In this document: positions 1-11,055 of the stretch, one piece after another | Layout of the letters: every line of letters starts with the position of its first letter | How positions within the stretch are numbered: the stretch's first letter is position 1 | NCBI GenBank assembly: GCA_023935145.1 | Contig: CM043705.1 | Span: 24,215,290-24,279,289, forward strand | Reading direction: 5' to 3' | DNA: 64,000 nucleotides | Origin: Bretschneidera sinensis | Taxonomy: Eukaryota > Streptophyta > Magnoliopsida > Brassicales > Akaniaceae | Position numbers and translations under genes: made by a program | The notes under the pieces: model-generated | Seen by the model: the letters and a program-made list of their open reading frames with translations, nothing else | The model's database searches: none | Told to the model about the DNA's origin: nothing

Positions 1-150
1 GCTCACGGGGACGTAGGCACATTGCCGAACCTCTATAACAATTGCTTGTGTTCTCTTTCTTTGATTGGTTTGTTTTTGTTCATAACAAGTCATTTTAGAC
101 TTGGGTGTTTGGAAAATCACCACCTGGGCATCTTGAGGTGATTTCCAACA
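1..150 (+). mobile_element. 3' end of a Ty1/copia LTR, cut by the window edge
   Basis: The sequence matches the reverse complement of the outer end of the LTRs at 17401 and 22457, including the stretches with CTCACGGGGACGT and GACTTGGGTGTTTGG, and it ends in CCAACA at 150. It is therefore the right end of an LTR of the same copia family in plus orientation. Whether it is a solo LTR or the end of a full element cannot be decided because the rest lies outside the window. The following bases GATTA (151-155) are the likely right copy of its target duplication; the left copy is not visible. Confidence 0.88.
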
Positions 151-644
151 GATTAGAAACATAAAACCTAGAGAGAGAGAGAGAAAAAAGTAATAAAGAT
201 CGATAACATTTATAAAATTAGTTAGTTTTAGTATCTTTTTTATGACTAAAGTTATTGTAAATTAGTGGAAGGGCTATATATCTAGTTCATACTTACGAGT
301 TGAGACTGAGATTTGTGAGAAGATAATTGATGAGTCTAGCATTTAGAGAAAGAGAGTGAAAAGTGGTAGAGTTCAAGCTTAAGAAAGATAAATCATTTTT
401 CTTAAAGAACTCCAATCCTAAACTCCTCCAAAAGTATTTTGAGTTTTAATACTTGATACTTTTAAAAGTAAGATCTTGAAAAGATTAATTTTTTTTTTTA
501 AACCAAGCTAAAACAAACCTTGTAAAGATTTTAAATAAAATTGAAGAGGGTTTGTGATTTAACCCCTAAATTTCTATGATTGTATAAATTTTATGATATG
601 TTTGAGTGTTATTTAATTATATGTTTCTTCAGTGAGTAAACTAA

Positions 645-718
<74 letters not shown>

Positions 719-2050
719 TAGGCATGATTGAAGGAAAAACACCAAGACTAGGAAGTAATCCAAAGGTTGGATCTTGGCATGATAAAGGTGAGTTTCATCT
801 TACTTCTAATAAGCATAAAAATTTGTATAATAGAAATAAATGGTTAAAAATATGAAAAATATGATTGATTGTGAGATTATAAATAGTAGTATTATGAGCA
901 TATATATAGAAATGTTGAGGTAGGATTGTACAAAAAGTGAGTATAGAAGTGGTTTGATGTACTTGTGTTTGAGAAAAAGTGATGTTTTTCGTTGTAATGA
1001 AAATGATTGATGTATTGTTATGAATTTAGTGATGTGATTTGTTGATGTTTGTTTGAGTACAAGATCATTTCATTATGAATGCATTTTCATGAGTTTTACG
1101 GTATGTTAATGAGGGAGGAGTGATGGGTGAGGCCAGTAGGTCCCTTCCCACAAGGGGTGTAAGGGTACCGAAGAAATTTGGACATGTAGGATCATGCCTG
1201 GGAAAGGATGTAGGGAATCCGAAGTTGTATTGTTGAGAAATGTTATTGAGAAAATGTACCGGTATGTGGGGAGACGTCCCTATTGTTATATGATTGGCCT
1301 AGTTGTGTTTGGTCCATGAGGTAGATGATGTGATTGAATTAGTGAGAATCTTTTGGATGTTGGTTGTTTTTAATGAGGAAAAATGTTAAGATGATGATTA
1401 TTTAATTCGAGACGTGTATGATGTGGTAAAAAAAATTACGTGTTATATTATTTATTAAACATATTAGTGTTTTATTGAAATCATGTATAATTTTGTGATA
1501 AGTATTGAGTAAAGTAACCGGAAATGTATATATAAAATTTATAATACATATAAAACAAACTATGTAATAAAGTTTGGAAATAAAGAAACTAAATTCTCAA
1601 AATGATTACTTCTTGTAAGATGTTTACTCATTGAGCTTTTTAGCTTACCCCCTCCATTTGTACTAACTTTTCAGGAAAACACCGAAAGGTTTGCATTAAA
1701 GTTGAAAAGGGATCCGTATTAAAGTTCTCGTATACGACACCCTCATCTCTTGGGTCATGTTAGGAGTCTAAGTTTTTGTCATGTCTTATCTTTGTAAAAG
1801 TGTACAAATTAGTTGTAAATTGAGGAAGTTTCTTTTTACTTGTGCCTTTTTTAAAATTTTGAGAGTTGCTTTAATGTATTGAAAAGTTTTCGTGATTTTA
1901 AAGAAATATATTTGTATATATTTGAAATGTTTGAAAAGAATGTTGTTTGAATTGTAAATGTTGTATGTTTGCATCTTGAGTTAGGGTGCTCAATGCTGAA
2001 AGGTAATGGAACCGTTCCGAGTAGGGCTCACTCGGGATGGATCGTTACCG
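151..2050 (+). mobile_element. Probable old gypsy-type solo LTR or LTR fragment (copy 1)
   Basis: There is no coding capacity. The block has the texture of a chromovirus LTR: a G-rich segment with GGTGAGGCC and CCCTTCCCACAAGGGGTG near 1120-1160, a late segment reading 'ctcattgagctttttagctt' then 'cttttcagg' near 1626-1675, and a terminal part CACTCGGGATGGATCGTTAC near 2030-2048, which resembles the GGGTCGTTACA end of Tekay-type LTRs elsewhere in the window. Exact termini and target duplications are not visible. The block is shared with copy 2, so it predates the duplication. It could instead be an unrelated non-coding repeat. Confidence 0.45.
649..718. repeat. (AT)n followed by (GT)n microsatellite
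   Basis: About 50 bp of AT dinucleotides is followed by about 20 bp of GT dinucleotides. The corresponding place in copy 2 (around 57977-57996) has only a short AT run and no GT run, so the array changed length after duplication. Confidence 0.95.
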
Positions 2051-3160
2051 TCATTGGCAATAATTTGACGCATTTACTATTCAGAACTTTAGATTCTTCC
2101 CAAATAAAGAATATTTTAGTGAGATTGATTACAATTGAGTTCCAAAATTTACTTCATTGTAAATTTTTGTTAATTATTTTTCATCTAGAAACCATATCTC
2201 ATCATTGTCTTCCATTATTGACGGTAATTTTATGGTTGCTTACTTTAGTGATCAATATTGAGGTTTCATATAAGTGCTCATTTGGAATGCCGGATGAAGA
2301 GTAGGATAAAATGAGATGATTCCATTGAAGCTTACATTTGACCACAAAAAAAATAAATAAAATGATCCTATGTTACTAATCTATAAAGATTATTTTATCT
2401 TTTCCTGCTCTTAATCATATCATCCTCTTAATTCGTTATATCAAACTTTCACTAAAGTTATAATTTATAATTGAAATTTCCTGTAATTGATTTATTACAC
2501 CATTTTTTATTGAATAGTAAAGTCCAATCTGAAATTTTATTTTTGAAATGAGACCTTAGAAAACTGGTATAAAGAACCTCATCTAAGTTTAACCCTTACC
2601 AAGTAACAATAAGCTCACCGTGTGAGTGATTTTAGATAAAGAGATTAGGGTGTTATGAGATTTCACATTTGTCTATCTAAGCATGGCAATCACAAAATTA
2701 TAACATTGTGAATTTTTTAATATTTAAATTATTCAAACTTATTAATCAATGAAAAATCCAAAAAGATTGAAGTGGGGCAAAAACATATGCATAGCATATA
2801 TTCTAAAGGAAAAAATTAAATTATTTACGATAAGCGGTTCCTTAAAAAATGACCCAAAATTTGGAGAGCTAATGTTGAAGGGACAATATTTTTTTTAAAA
2901 AAGAAAACTAAAACTAAAATCACATGGATCCGTGAAACCCATCTCAAGAATTCTAGAGTTTATTTGCTCCAAGATTAACAGAAATAACAGAGCATGCATG
3001 TGGCTTCAATCAAACAGCTTTATTAGAAGATAAGTTCCACTTCACTCTACCATTATCTTTCCTTTTATTATTATTGTTTTGGAAAATGACAAAAAGATAT
3101 TTTGACATAATACCATCAAAACGTGAAATTTTATAATTAAATAATCAAAATTTGTAACTC
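2051..3160. other. Non-coding duplicated spacer
   Basis: No gene is recognised. The sequence is AT-rich and matches 59426-60480 of copy 2. The longest open frame here (about 110 codons, beginning near 1969) is not conserved as a protein in copy 2, where frame and length differ, so it is not called. Confidence 0.6.
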
Positions 3161-3164
3161 ATAT

Positions 3165-3520
3165 ATTAAAGAAAAATGAAATTTATTTTAAAATAAATTT
3201 TTATGTTTGACTTTCTTAATGTAAAATAGTAAATTCAATTGAATTCGAATTGAATTCTTATGATTAAAATGTTTGGAATAAATGAAGAATTCAAAAAAGA
3301 GAGGGAAAAGAGAAAAAGGGAGAGAAAGGAAGAAAATGAGAAAATGAAAAAGAAAGAATATTTTAGCCTACATAATTTTTTAATCATCATTTTGTGGTAA
3401 TTCATTTGTACATTTGCCAAGTTTGATAGAATTTGCAACCAACTCAACTGAATTCCAAAGCTTTTCTTTGTTCCAAACATAACCAGAATTACAAGTGAAT
3501 TCCATAAAAATTATTGAATT
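3165..3520. repeat. MITE-like repeat with GAATTC-rich ends (copy 1)
   Basis: The left part reads AATTCAATTGAATTC and is followed by a purine-rich GAGGGAAAAGAG block. The right part has GAATTCCATAAAAATT and TTGAATTCATTTG, roughly inverted relative to the left. A counterpart is in copy 2 (60480-60860), and a third partial copy lies outside the duplication at 54835-55060, which shows that it is a dispersed repeat. Ends are approximate and no clean target duplication was identified. Confidence 0.5.
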
Positions 3521-3878
3521 CATTTGCTTCAAATACAAGTTTTTATAGCCCTAAAAATTCTTTAACTTTTTTTCAGGTTTAATACTTTTGTAATATTGAA
3601 AAGTGTGAAGGTTTTGTTACTTTCCAACTATCCCTCCATTAGGTAGGATTTTATTGGCCCAAGCACTTGTTTGTTGAGGAGAAACTTATCCAATTCCTAG
3701 TTGGAAGTTTTATACCGATCAATCATAGAAGAAGAATTCTGATTCATTTCAATCAAACTCCTCATATACAAAAAAACGATTCAATCCAAAAGGCAAAGAT
3801 CATAGTTCTCAAACGAGGAATCCAAAGGATTGCAAAGTCTTACACTCCAATAAGGAGCAAGTGATCAAAACATATATA

Positions 3879-4015
3879 GTATGTTTAGATGGTGGGGAAT
3901 GAAGGAAGAAAAAGGAGTATGTGTATCTGTTCAATAATTTATTGTTTTTGTTAAATACACGTAACCTTCCCTTTCCTTTTCCTTCATTTCCCTTCAATCC
4001 AAACAAACCCTTGGT
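3879..4015. repeat. Short terminal-inverted-repeat element (MITE-like), copy 1
   Basis: The left end TTTAGATGGTGGGGAATGAA is imperfectly inverted at the right end, which reads TTCCCTTCAATCCAAACAAA. The element is about 135 bp, non-coding, just downstream of the F-box pseudogene, and also present in copy 2 at about 61040-61165. Size and inverted ends suit a MITE; the superfamily cannot be set. Confidence 0.5.
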
Positions 4016-4211
4016 TTTATCCATACAGATCATAGATGCCTTCGAGAAATGCTGTTGTATCTCAAGAAGCTAAACAAGAGTCTTCTAAAACTATTCTTCA
4101 CACATTTATTATATATGACTAATGAACTCCTATGGGTTACAAAAAAACCACATGCTGTCAACTTTATAAACCTAATGCAACTAGGAATGCGGTAGTTTTC
4201 AGTCACAAGAC

Positions 4212-5770
4212 TTAAAGGGTATCAAGTTCATTTTTCTTCATATGAAGAAGGCCATTACCTACAAGGTTTAAGTTCCTCTGTATTTTTCCTTCATGATCCA
4301 AGTATATGATTTCTACAGTTCGTGAAACTCGAGGAAAGTGAGTCAAGTCCTTCAACACTATCTCTCCTCTGTAGAATTGATCTGCTTCATGCGGTTCAAC
4401 AATCATCCTCTTAAGATGTACTGACTTGTCAAGTAATAGTTTTATGAACAACATCTCAGGCGCTGCACCGGTTATGTTCCCCACTATTATGTCTCAAATT
4501 AATGAAACAAGATAAGCGGTTTTCAGCTTCAAGAAACTCTGCGACTAGTGCCATATCAGCAGATGGATTTGTTCGAGCCTGCAAAAGATGATCAAATAAG
4601 AAATTGATATTCTAAATAAATTTGTCTACATTAAAACAAAAGAATCAAGTTGTAAGAACTCACTACGATATCAAGTCGCACTAGTTCTGGTAAGCTCTTA
4701 ATCAAGCAAAGAGCACAAGTCACAGAATCCAAATCTTCAAACGGAAAGTTCGAAAGTCTGATACGAAATAGATGCTTAAAAGTACATGGAAGCTGACTTC
4801 GTACATTTCCTTCAGCCAGGAACTTGGAAGAGGAAAGGCAACAAATTTTAGGACTTCAAAACAAGTTACCCGAAATAGCAACAAAGTACTTTTAAGTTGT
4901 AATTCATAAACAAATCTATGTTACCTTTAGATAATAATCTCATGCAAGAAGCGCCCGTACGCTAGCTAAGCATCTTAGATTGTGGATAAAATTTTTGGGT
5001 TTCCCATGCTCAGATTTCTGATTCATTTGAGGTAGTTGACTTAAACATACTGCTACTATGGCTAAAATTTTTGTATCTTTGAAGCATATATACTTGGAAC
5101 TATCAATGACCATCAACACTTGCAGTTTTGAAGCATGAATATTTAGAAAATCAAGACCATTCAAAGCCTGAAGTTTCAACACCTTAAGTAGTGGACACTT
5201 AGAGATTAAATTCTCAAACACATCATTTGAAATTGTGATATGATAAAGACTTAAGCTGGAAAGAGTACTGAACCCATTAAAACTAGGAGGAGGCTGAATT
5301 ACACAACAATGAAGGGTCAAGCTCCTAATATCTGAACAAGAATATAAGCGAGAATGTGGTTTATATCGTTCACCACTCTCCAACTCAAGGGTGAAATCCC
5401 TTATACCTTTTCTTGACAGATGCATAATCCATTGATCAATATCGGGGCAGCTTTTCATAGTTCTACTTGAGAGAGTGAATGCAAGTATTGGTCCCTCATG
5501 CTGAAGGAGAATATTATGAATAACCTTCACAAGCTCATCCATGAGATTTGATTGCTGGCTTGAACTGAAATCACCTCGAATACAATTATTATCAAAAATA
5601 AGATATGGTAGCGAAACCCATCTATATCTCCATTTCCTTGATAGTATACCAGTTCTTACCGCATCTCTAATGGGCAGTTTAGCGAGGATGGATTCTGTTA
5701 CATCTTTCGGTAAGTCACTGATTCTATCTAAAGATGATTCCTGGCAGGTCCTCAGTCTACAGCTATTCAT
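4212..5770 (-). pseudogene. F-box/FBD/LRR-repeat protein, At1g13570-like, copy 1 (broken)
   Basis: Plant F-box proteins of this family are substrate receptors of SCF ubiquitin ligases. Three coding exons are visible: 4925-5770, 4664-4822 and 4578-4212, with GT donors at 4924 and 4663 and AG acceptors before 4822 and 4578. The start is the ATG at 5768-5770 (MNSCRLRT). Residues about 16-60 are the F-box (DRISDLPKDV, LAKLPIRDAVRT, SRKWRYRW). Leucine-rich segments follow (SLTLHCC, LSSLSLYHITIS, CPLLKVLKLQ). Exon 2 and exon 3 carry FBD-type sequence (FLAEGN, PEMLFIKLLL, LTHFPRVS). Exon 1 has an in-frame TGA near 4943 where copy 2 has GGA, just before the donor. Exon 3 has a 2-nt deletion near 4490 relative to copy 2. 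An F-box/partial-LRR protein could still be made, but not the full protein. Confidence 0.88.
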
Positions 5771-5879
5771 TCTGCTACATTGAAATCTAAACAAGTATAA
5801 GAGACCAGTTCAGAACCTTTTGATATTTAATTCTAGTATATATACTCAAAATGGTATTTGGGAACAAAAGAAACAAAAT

Positions 5880-6989
5880 TAACAATTCTGTAATCCTCTA
5901 GAAGTTGTGCTGGACACTCTTAAGAACAAGAACAGCAGTCATTATCATCATCATCATCTTCATCAACAACAAGAATAAAAAGTTCAATATACAATAGAAT
6001 TAACTCAAATTCCGGATGTAGACAGCTAACTTGGCATTTACATAACCTCTTACTCATTCCCTATTCAGCATGTATATTTTTTAATTCTTCCCCGATAAGA
6101 TTAATTTTTGAATGAGGTTAATATGCATCCACCACAATTTACAATAAAATAAGTTTGAAACCGTAGATACATTTCGGTTGTAGTAGTAAACTTCGAAAGA
6201 AATTGTCCTTATACTTCGTTTCGCTTATTGTCTTGGATTAGTAGTTCTTAAAATTTATAACATAAACTTAGGGTTATTTTGTGTTTGTATTTGAATTTGG
6301 GATTACATTTCTGATTTGATTTTGGTTAATACACATCTTTATCATTTCTTACGCTTGAATGATTATGGCTTTATTACAATTAGTATATATAAATTTGTAT
6401 ATATATATATATATATATATATATTGAAATATATGTAATTTGACATGAATATATTTGAAAATACCATCGAAACAATCTGAAACCGAAACATTTCATTTTA
6501 ATAGCTAAAACGAAATGTTGTCGATGAGAATTGGGTATTATGAGGGTTTATTTATTTATTTATTTTTTTGGACAAAGGGTGTTATGAGGTTTTACATTCT
6601 TCTATCTATCCTAAATAAAACATCATAATACAGTGAGTTTTTTACCATTTAAAAATTTCTTATTCAGAAGTCGGAATCCCACTGAGAAAAAAGGGACTAA
6701 AAGTAAGAAGAAAAAAAAACACACAAGTGAAATTAACCATGATAGTTATAAACATAGAGAGGTCATTGCACTGCATATGCATAGCCGATACCAAACAAGT
6801 GCTAAGAAATTAAATAAAATTTTACGATACTATCTTCCAATTTTACATAGTTCCTTCAAGAATAACCATAATTTACACACGAAAAAACCGAAGAATCCTT
6901 TTAAGGAGGAAAGTAAACATTTTAGAGAGCCCATTTTTCTCTTTAAGATGACAGATCAAGAAGATGCTCAAGAAAAAGATACATAAACA
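5880..6989 (-). other. Probable 5' UTR intron/upstream region of F-box copy 1
   Basis: On the minus strand a good acceptor (TGTAGCAG) lies immediately before the ATG at 5770. A donor of the form CAG|GTATGT lies at about 6992. This suggests that the 5' UTR is split by an intron of about 1.2 kb. The stretch is AT-rich, has an (AT)n run at 6399-6424 and is conserved in copy 2. The open frame at 6633-6986 on the plus strand has no recognisable domain and is not called. Inference only; transcript data would settle it. Confidence 0.4.
6399..6424. repeat. (AT)n microsatellite
   Basis: A short AT dinucleotide run. In copy 2 the corresponding place (about 63690-63705) is much shorter. Confidence 0.9.
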
Positions 6990-7188
6990 TACCTGCAGAC
7001 TTGTAAGTTTGGAGCTCCTTAGGATGCTGGGTTTGGTAGCCTGAAGTTTTCTAGTGCGACTGCCGAAAACTGTGTTAGCCTGATAACTATTAGGACGTGA
7101 AGTAAATCGTGCTATACAAGAAACAATACCAAATTACAAAAGTGTGGATTTTTTAGGTTACGTTTGTTTTGCAGGAAAATCATACCCA

Positions 7189-8890
7189 TAAAACTCTTGC
7201 AATGTAAAATGTTATTATCAATGTCTTTGGTAGAATGTAAATCTATTTCCTCTTAAAATCAGATTTTATACCACTAAAGGATAAGGCATAAAAAACAACT
7301 CTCTCTTTTTTGGCCGTAAGTTGATTTACATTAGAAAACGAAATCAAAACACATTTCCTTACACGTCATTTCTCTCTTGCCATATACAATAAACGTACTT
7401 TATCAGTCTCTCTGCAGTGCGGCAGGTACATTCTTCATTCTATTTAATATGTTAGTTTTTTTAAATATTTATGCATATATTTATTTTTAGATACATAATA
7501 TAACCTATAATTAATTTGATATTTAATTTATTTCATAGACGGAGAAAAATAATAATTTATTTGGTATTTGATATTTAATTTTTTAAAGTTATAAATTCTC
7601 TTTTATATTCGTAAATCTCTTGTAGTGTAAAATATCATTTTCAATGTGTTTAGTAGAATGTAAATCAATTTCGTGTAAATCAATTTCGTCTTAAAATCAG
7701 ATTTTACACCAGTAAAGGATAAGACATAGAAAATAACTCCCTCTTTTTTTGGCCATAAGTTGATTTACATTATAAAACAAAAATCAAAACACCTTTCCTT
7801 ACACGTCACTTCTCTCTTTCCATATATAATAAACTTACTTTATCATTCTCTCTACAGTGTGACAAGTACATTACTCATTCTATATGATATGTTAGTTTTT
7901 TTAATATTTATGCGTATATTTATTTTTAGATACAAAATATGATCTATTATTAATTTGAAATTTAATTTATTTAATAGACGAAGGAAAATAATAACTTATT
8001 TGATATTTAATTTTTTAAGTTTATAAATTATCTTTTATACGCGTAAAACTCTAGTAGTGTAAAATGTCATTTTCAATGTGTTTCGTAGAATATAAAATCA
8101 ATTTCGTCATAAAATCAGATTTTACAGCACTAAAGGATAATACATAGAAAACAACTTCATCCTTTTTTGGCCGTAACTTGATTAACATTAGAAAAGGAAA
8201 ATTAAAGCACCTTTCGTTACACGTCATTTCTCTCTTGCCATATATAATAAATTTACTTTATCAGTCTCTCTCTGCAGTGCGACATGTACATTATTTATTT
8301 TATATAATATGCTAGTTTTTTTTAATATTTATGCATATATTTATTTTAGATACATAACATGACCTATTATTAATTTACCACTTAATTTATTTAATAGACA
8401 GAGGAAAGTAATAATTTATTTGATATTTGTTATTTAATTTTTAAGCTTTTAAATTCTCTTTTATACGCGTAAATCTCTTGTAGCGTAAAATGTCATTTTC
8501 AATGTATTTGGTAGAATGTAACTCAATTTTATCGTAAAATCAAATTTTACACCACTAAATGATAAGATATAGAAAACAAATTTCTCTTCTTTTTTTTGCT
8601 GTAGGTTAAATTACACTAGAAAATGAAAATAAAAACACATTTCCTTGCACATCATTTTTCTCTTGCTATATATAATAAACTTACTTTATTAGTCTTTCTG
8701 CAGTGCGGTAGATACATTATTCATTCTATATAATATGCTAATTTTTTAAATATTTATGCATAGGTTCATTTTTAGATACATATTATGACCTATTATTAAT
8801 TTGATATTTAATTTATTTAATAGAGGGAGGAAAGTAATAATTTATTTGATATTTGATATTTAATATTTTAAGGTTATAAATTTTTTTATT
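7189..8890. repeat. Tandem array, four units of about 427 bp
   Basis: Four head-to-tail units start near 7189, 7611, 8041 and 8468. Each begins with a variant of 'gtaaaactcttgtagtgtaa' and then contains TTTTACACCACTAAA-like, TTGGCCGTAAGTTGATTTAC-like, CACGTCATTTCTCTCTTGCC-like and TCTCTGCAGTGCG blocks in the same order. Each unit ends in an AT-rich 'ttgatatttaatttatttaa' tract. The units differ by point changes and small indels but keep their length, so the array is old rather than newly amplified. There is no coding capacity. A variant of TTACATT...GTAAAA occurs in several MULE/MITE-type plant elements, so the monomer may derive from a transposon end; that is inference. Confidence 0.88.
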
Positions 8891-9012
8891 ATTATTTGTG
8901 CATTTATTATATTCGCATGCACATGATTCTTTATACAATATTATTTTTCATAAGTGTCTTGTTTAATTGCTTAAAATTTTGAGCAGTAATTACTACTCAA
9001 GTTTTTCGAGTG

Positions 9013-11055
9013 GACTACAAGAAAATCAAGTATTCGCGACGGATTTTTCCGTCACAGAAAGTTCCATTTCCGTCGCAAATGCTTATTTGAGATGGACATC
9101 AGTCTTAGATACGTCCCTCGCAATAAACCTTGTTGTTGATTTTTTTTTTTTTTTTGCGGCCGAAAAATACTCCATCACTAAAAATAACATTTGCGATGAA
9201 ATTTGCAACCGAAATTTCCCTCGCACATACATTCTCTTTTTCTAAAAAAAAATATTTTATTAAAATAATAATTAACTAAAACTATTTGCGATTGGAAAAT
9301 CTGTTGCATATAATTAGAATACATTGCGACAGATTAAATCCATCGCAGATACTAAATTTTAGGTATCTATGACCGACTAAAATCTACCGCAAAAGCTTCA
9401 GAGTTAGTATCAAATTCGTTGCAGATATTTTTTTTTAATTTTTAAATCACATGTTCAATTAATCTGTTCAGCCAATACACAAATTGTACAATCAATACAC
9501 CATATCATACAATCTAATAAATTATATAGATTCATTAAAAATATATAAAATACAATTTGTCATTATTTTATTCTCATAAATATAAATATAATCACAATTA
9601 CAACAAGTTCGAATATTATTTATCATCCACGTCTTCATTGTGTGCTTCGTCAAAAGGGTCAAAAACCATAAATCATATTTAACAATCAAAGTAGAAGCTA
9701 TTCATTAATTACATAAAAAAAATTAATAATCAATTTAAATGTTTACGGCAAAAACCCGATAGAATCTGAATCAGTGGTCTGAATTCGATTACACTTATTC
9801 CAATAACTCACATTCTATGGTACGAATGTTTTGGTACTTTGGCTTGTCCATGGGACAAGTATTTTACATTTTCGACCTTAAATTCACTAAGTGTTAATGC
9901 TTTGGATATAAAACTCACTTTTTTCTCAAAAAACCTGAACCGGTGATTCGAATTCAGTTAGGCATGTTTTCACAACTCATATTTTATGGTACATATGTGT
10001 TAGTACTCTCGGCTCGTCCACAAGACAAGTATTTTACATTTTCGACCCTAAACCTATTAACTGTTAATGGTTTGAACATAAAACTCTTTTTTTTTCTCAA
10101 AAAACACAAACCTGTGGTCCAAATTCGATTAGACTTATTTTCACAACTCACATTCTATGGTACGGATATGTTAGTACTCCTGCCTCGTCCATGGGATGAG
10201 TATTTTACATTTTCGACCATAAACCCACTAAGTGTTAATAGTTTGAACTTAAAACTCTACTTTTTCTCACAAAACCCGAATCGGTGGTTTGAATTCAATT
10301 ACACTTGTTCGCACAACTCATGTTCTATGGTACAGACGTCCCGGTACTCCAAGCTCGTCCATGGAACATGTATTTTACATTTTCGACCCTAAACCCACTA
10401 AGTGTTAATGGTTTGAACCTAAAACTCTCATTTTTTCTCAAAAAACCCACTCCCACAAATCACATTCTATGGTACGGATGTATCGCTACTCCTGACTCTT
10501 CCATAGGATGATTATTTACATTTTTTACCCTAAACCAAATAACTATTAATGGTTTGGAACTAAACTCTCACATTTTATCACAAAATCGAAACCAGTGGTC
10601 TGAATTCAATTACACTTTTTTCGACAACTCACATTCTATGGTATAGACATGCCAGTACAACCAGCTCATACATGGGATGAGTATTTCACATTTTTGACTC
10701 TTAACCGACTAAGTTTAACAGTTTGAACCTAAAACTCCAATTTTTCTCACAAAACCCGAGCTAGTGGTCCGAATTTGATTAGACTTGTTCTCACAACTCA
10801 TATTGTATGGTTCAAATGTGTAGATAATGTGATGGGATGTGTCCATCATAGATAACTTTAAAAAATCATTAAAAATAAAAAATAATATTGAATTTGATTT
10901 TTTTTTATATTGCGATGGAATATTTGTATCTGCGATGAGATATTCCTTCCCAAATATCATATGTGATGAAATTTCATTGTAGATAGGTATTTTCTATGAG
11001 GGGAATTAATCTTTCGTTGAAAAATTCATCGCAAGTACTTGCTTTTCTTGTAGTA
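9013..11055. mobile_element. Non-autonomous CACTA element
   Basis: The ends are inverted repeats of the plant CACTA type: the left reads (G)ACTACAAGAAAATCAAGTA, and the reverse complement of the right reads (T)ACTACAAGAAAAGCAAGTA. Both lack the canonical leading C. GTG immediately outside each end (9010-9012, 11056-11058) fits the 3-bp target duplication of the superfamily. Sub-terminal GCGACGG/CCGTCGC and TTGCGATG/CATCGCAA motifs lie inside both ends. No transposase is encoded; the middle is occupied by a tandem array. It would need an external CACTA transposase to move. Confidence 0.82.
9780..10840. repeat. ~170-bp tandem repeat inside the CACTA element, about 6-7 units
   Basis: The landmark ACTCACATTCTATGGTA (or a variant) recurs near 9808, 9976, 10147, 10316, 10460, 10628 and 10796, giving a period of about 168-171 bp with one shortened unit of about 142 bp. 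Each unit also has TATTTTACATTTTCGACC and CTAAGTGTTAATGGTTTG blocks. The apparent ORF at 9943-10392 is produced by this period being near 171, a multiple of three, and is not a gene. Confidence 0.9.

Larger units (their letters stand above)
151..6700. repeat. Segmental duplication, copy 1
   Basis: This segment aligns in the same orientation and order with 57500-64000. Base 151 corresponds to 57500, and the homology runs through the old LTR-like block, the MITE-like repeats and the whole F-box gene with its introns. Copy 2 leaves the window at the equivalent of about 6700, so the true right limit of copy 1 is probably further right. The copies differ by many substitutions and small indels plus a dinucleotide expansion at 649-718 here. 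The left limit coincides with the copia LTR inserted at 150. Confidence 0.92.

Noticed and set aside
1969..2304. 111-codon plus-strand open frame
   Set aside because: No recognisable domain; copy 2 (about 59340-59700) has frame breaks in the matching sequence, and it overlaps the end of the LTR-like block.
5541..5783. Open frame antisense to the F-box exon
   Set aside because: Shadow of the F-box coding strand, also seen in copy 2 at 62718-63059; no independent evidence.
6633..6986. 117-codon lysine-rich plus-strand frame
   Set aside because: Lies in the probable 5' UTR intron, has low-complexity AAA codons and no known family.
9943..10511. Apparent protein with internal repeats of about 57 residues
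   Set aside because: Produced by the near-171-bp DNA tandem repeat; codon use and residues follow the repeat rather than protein constraint.
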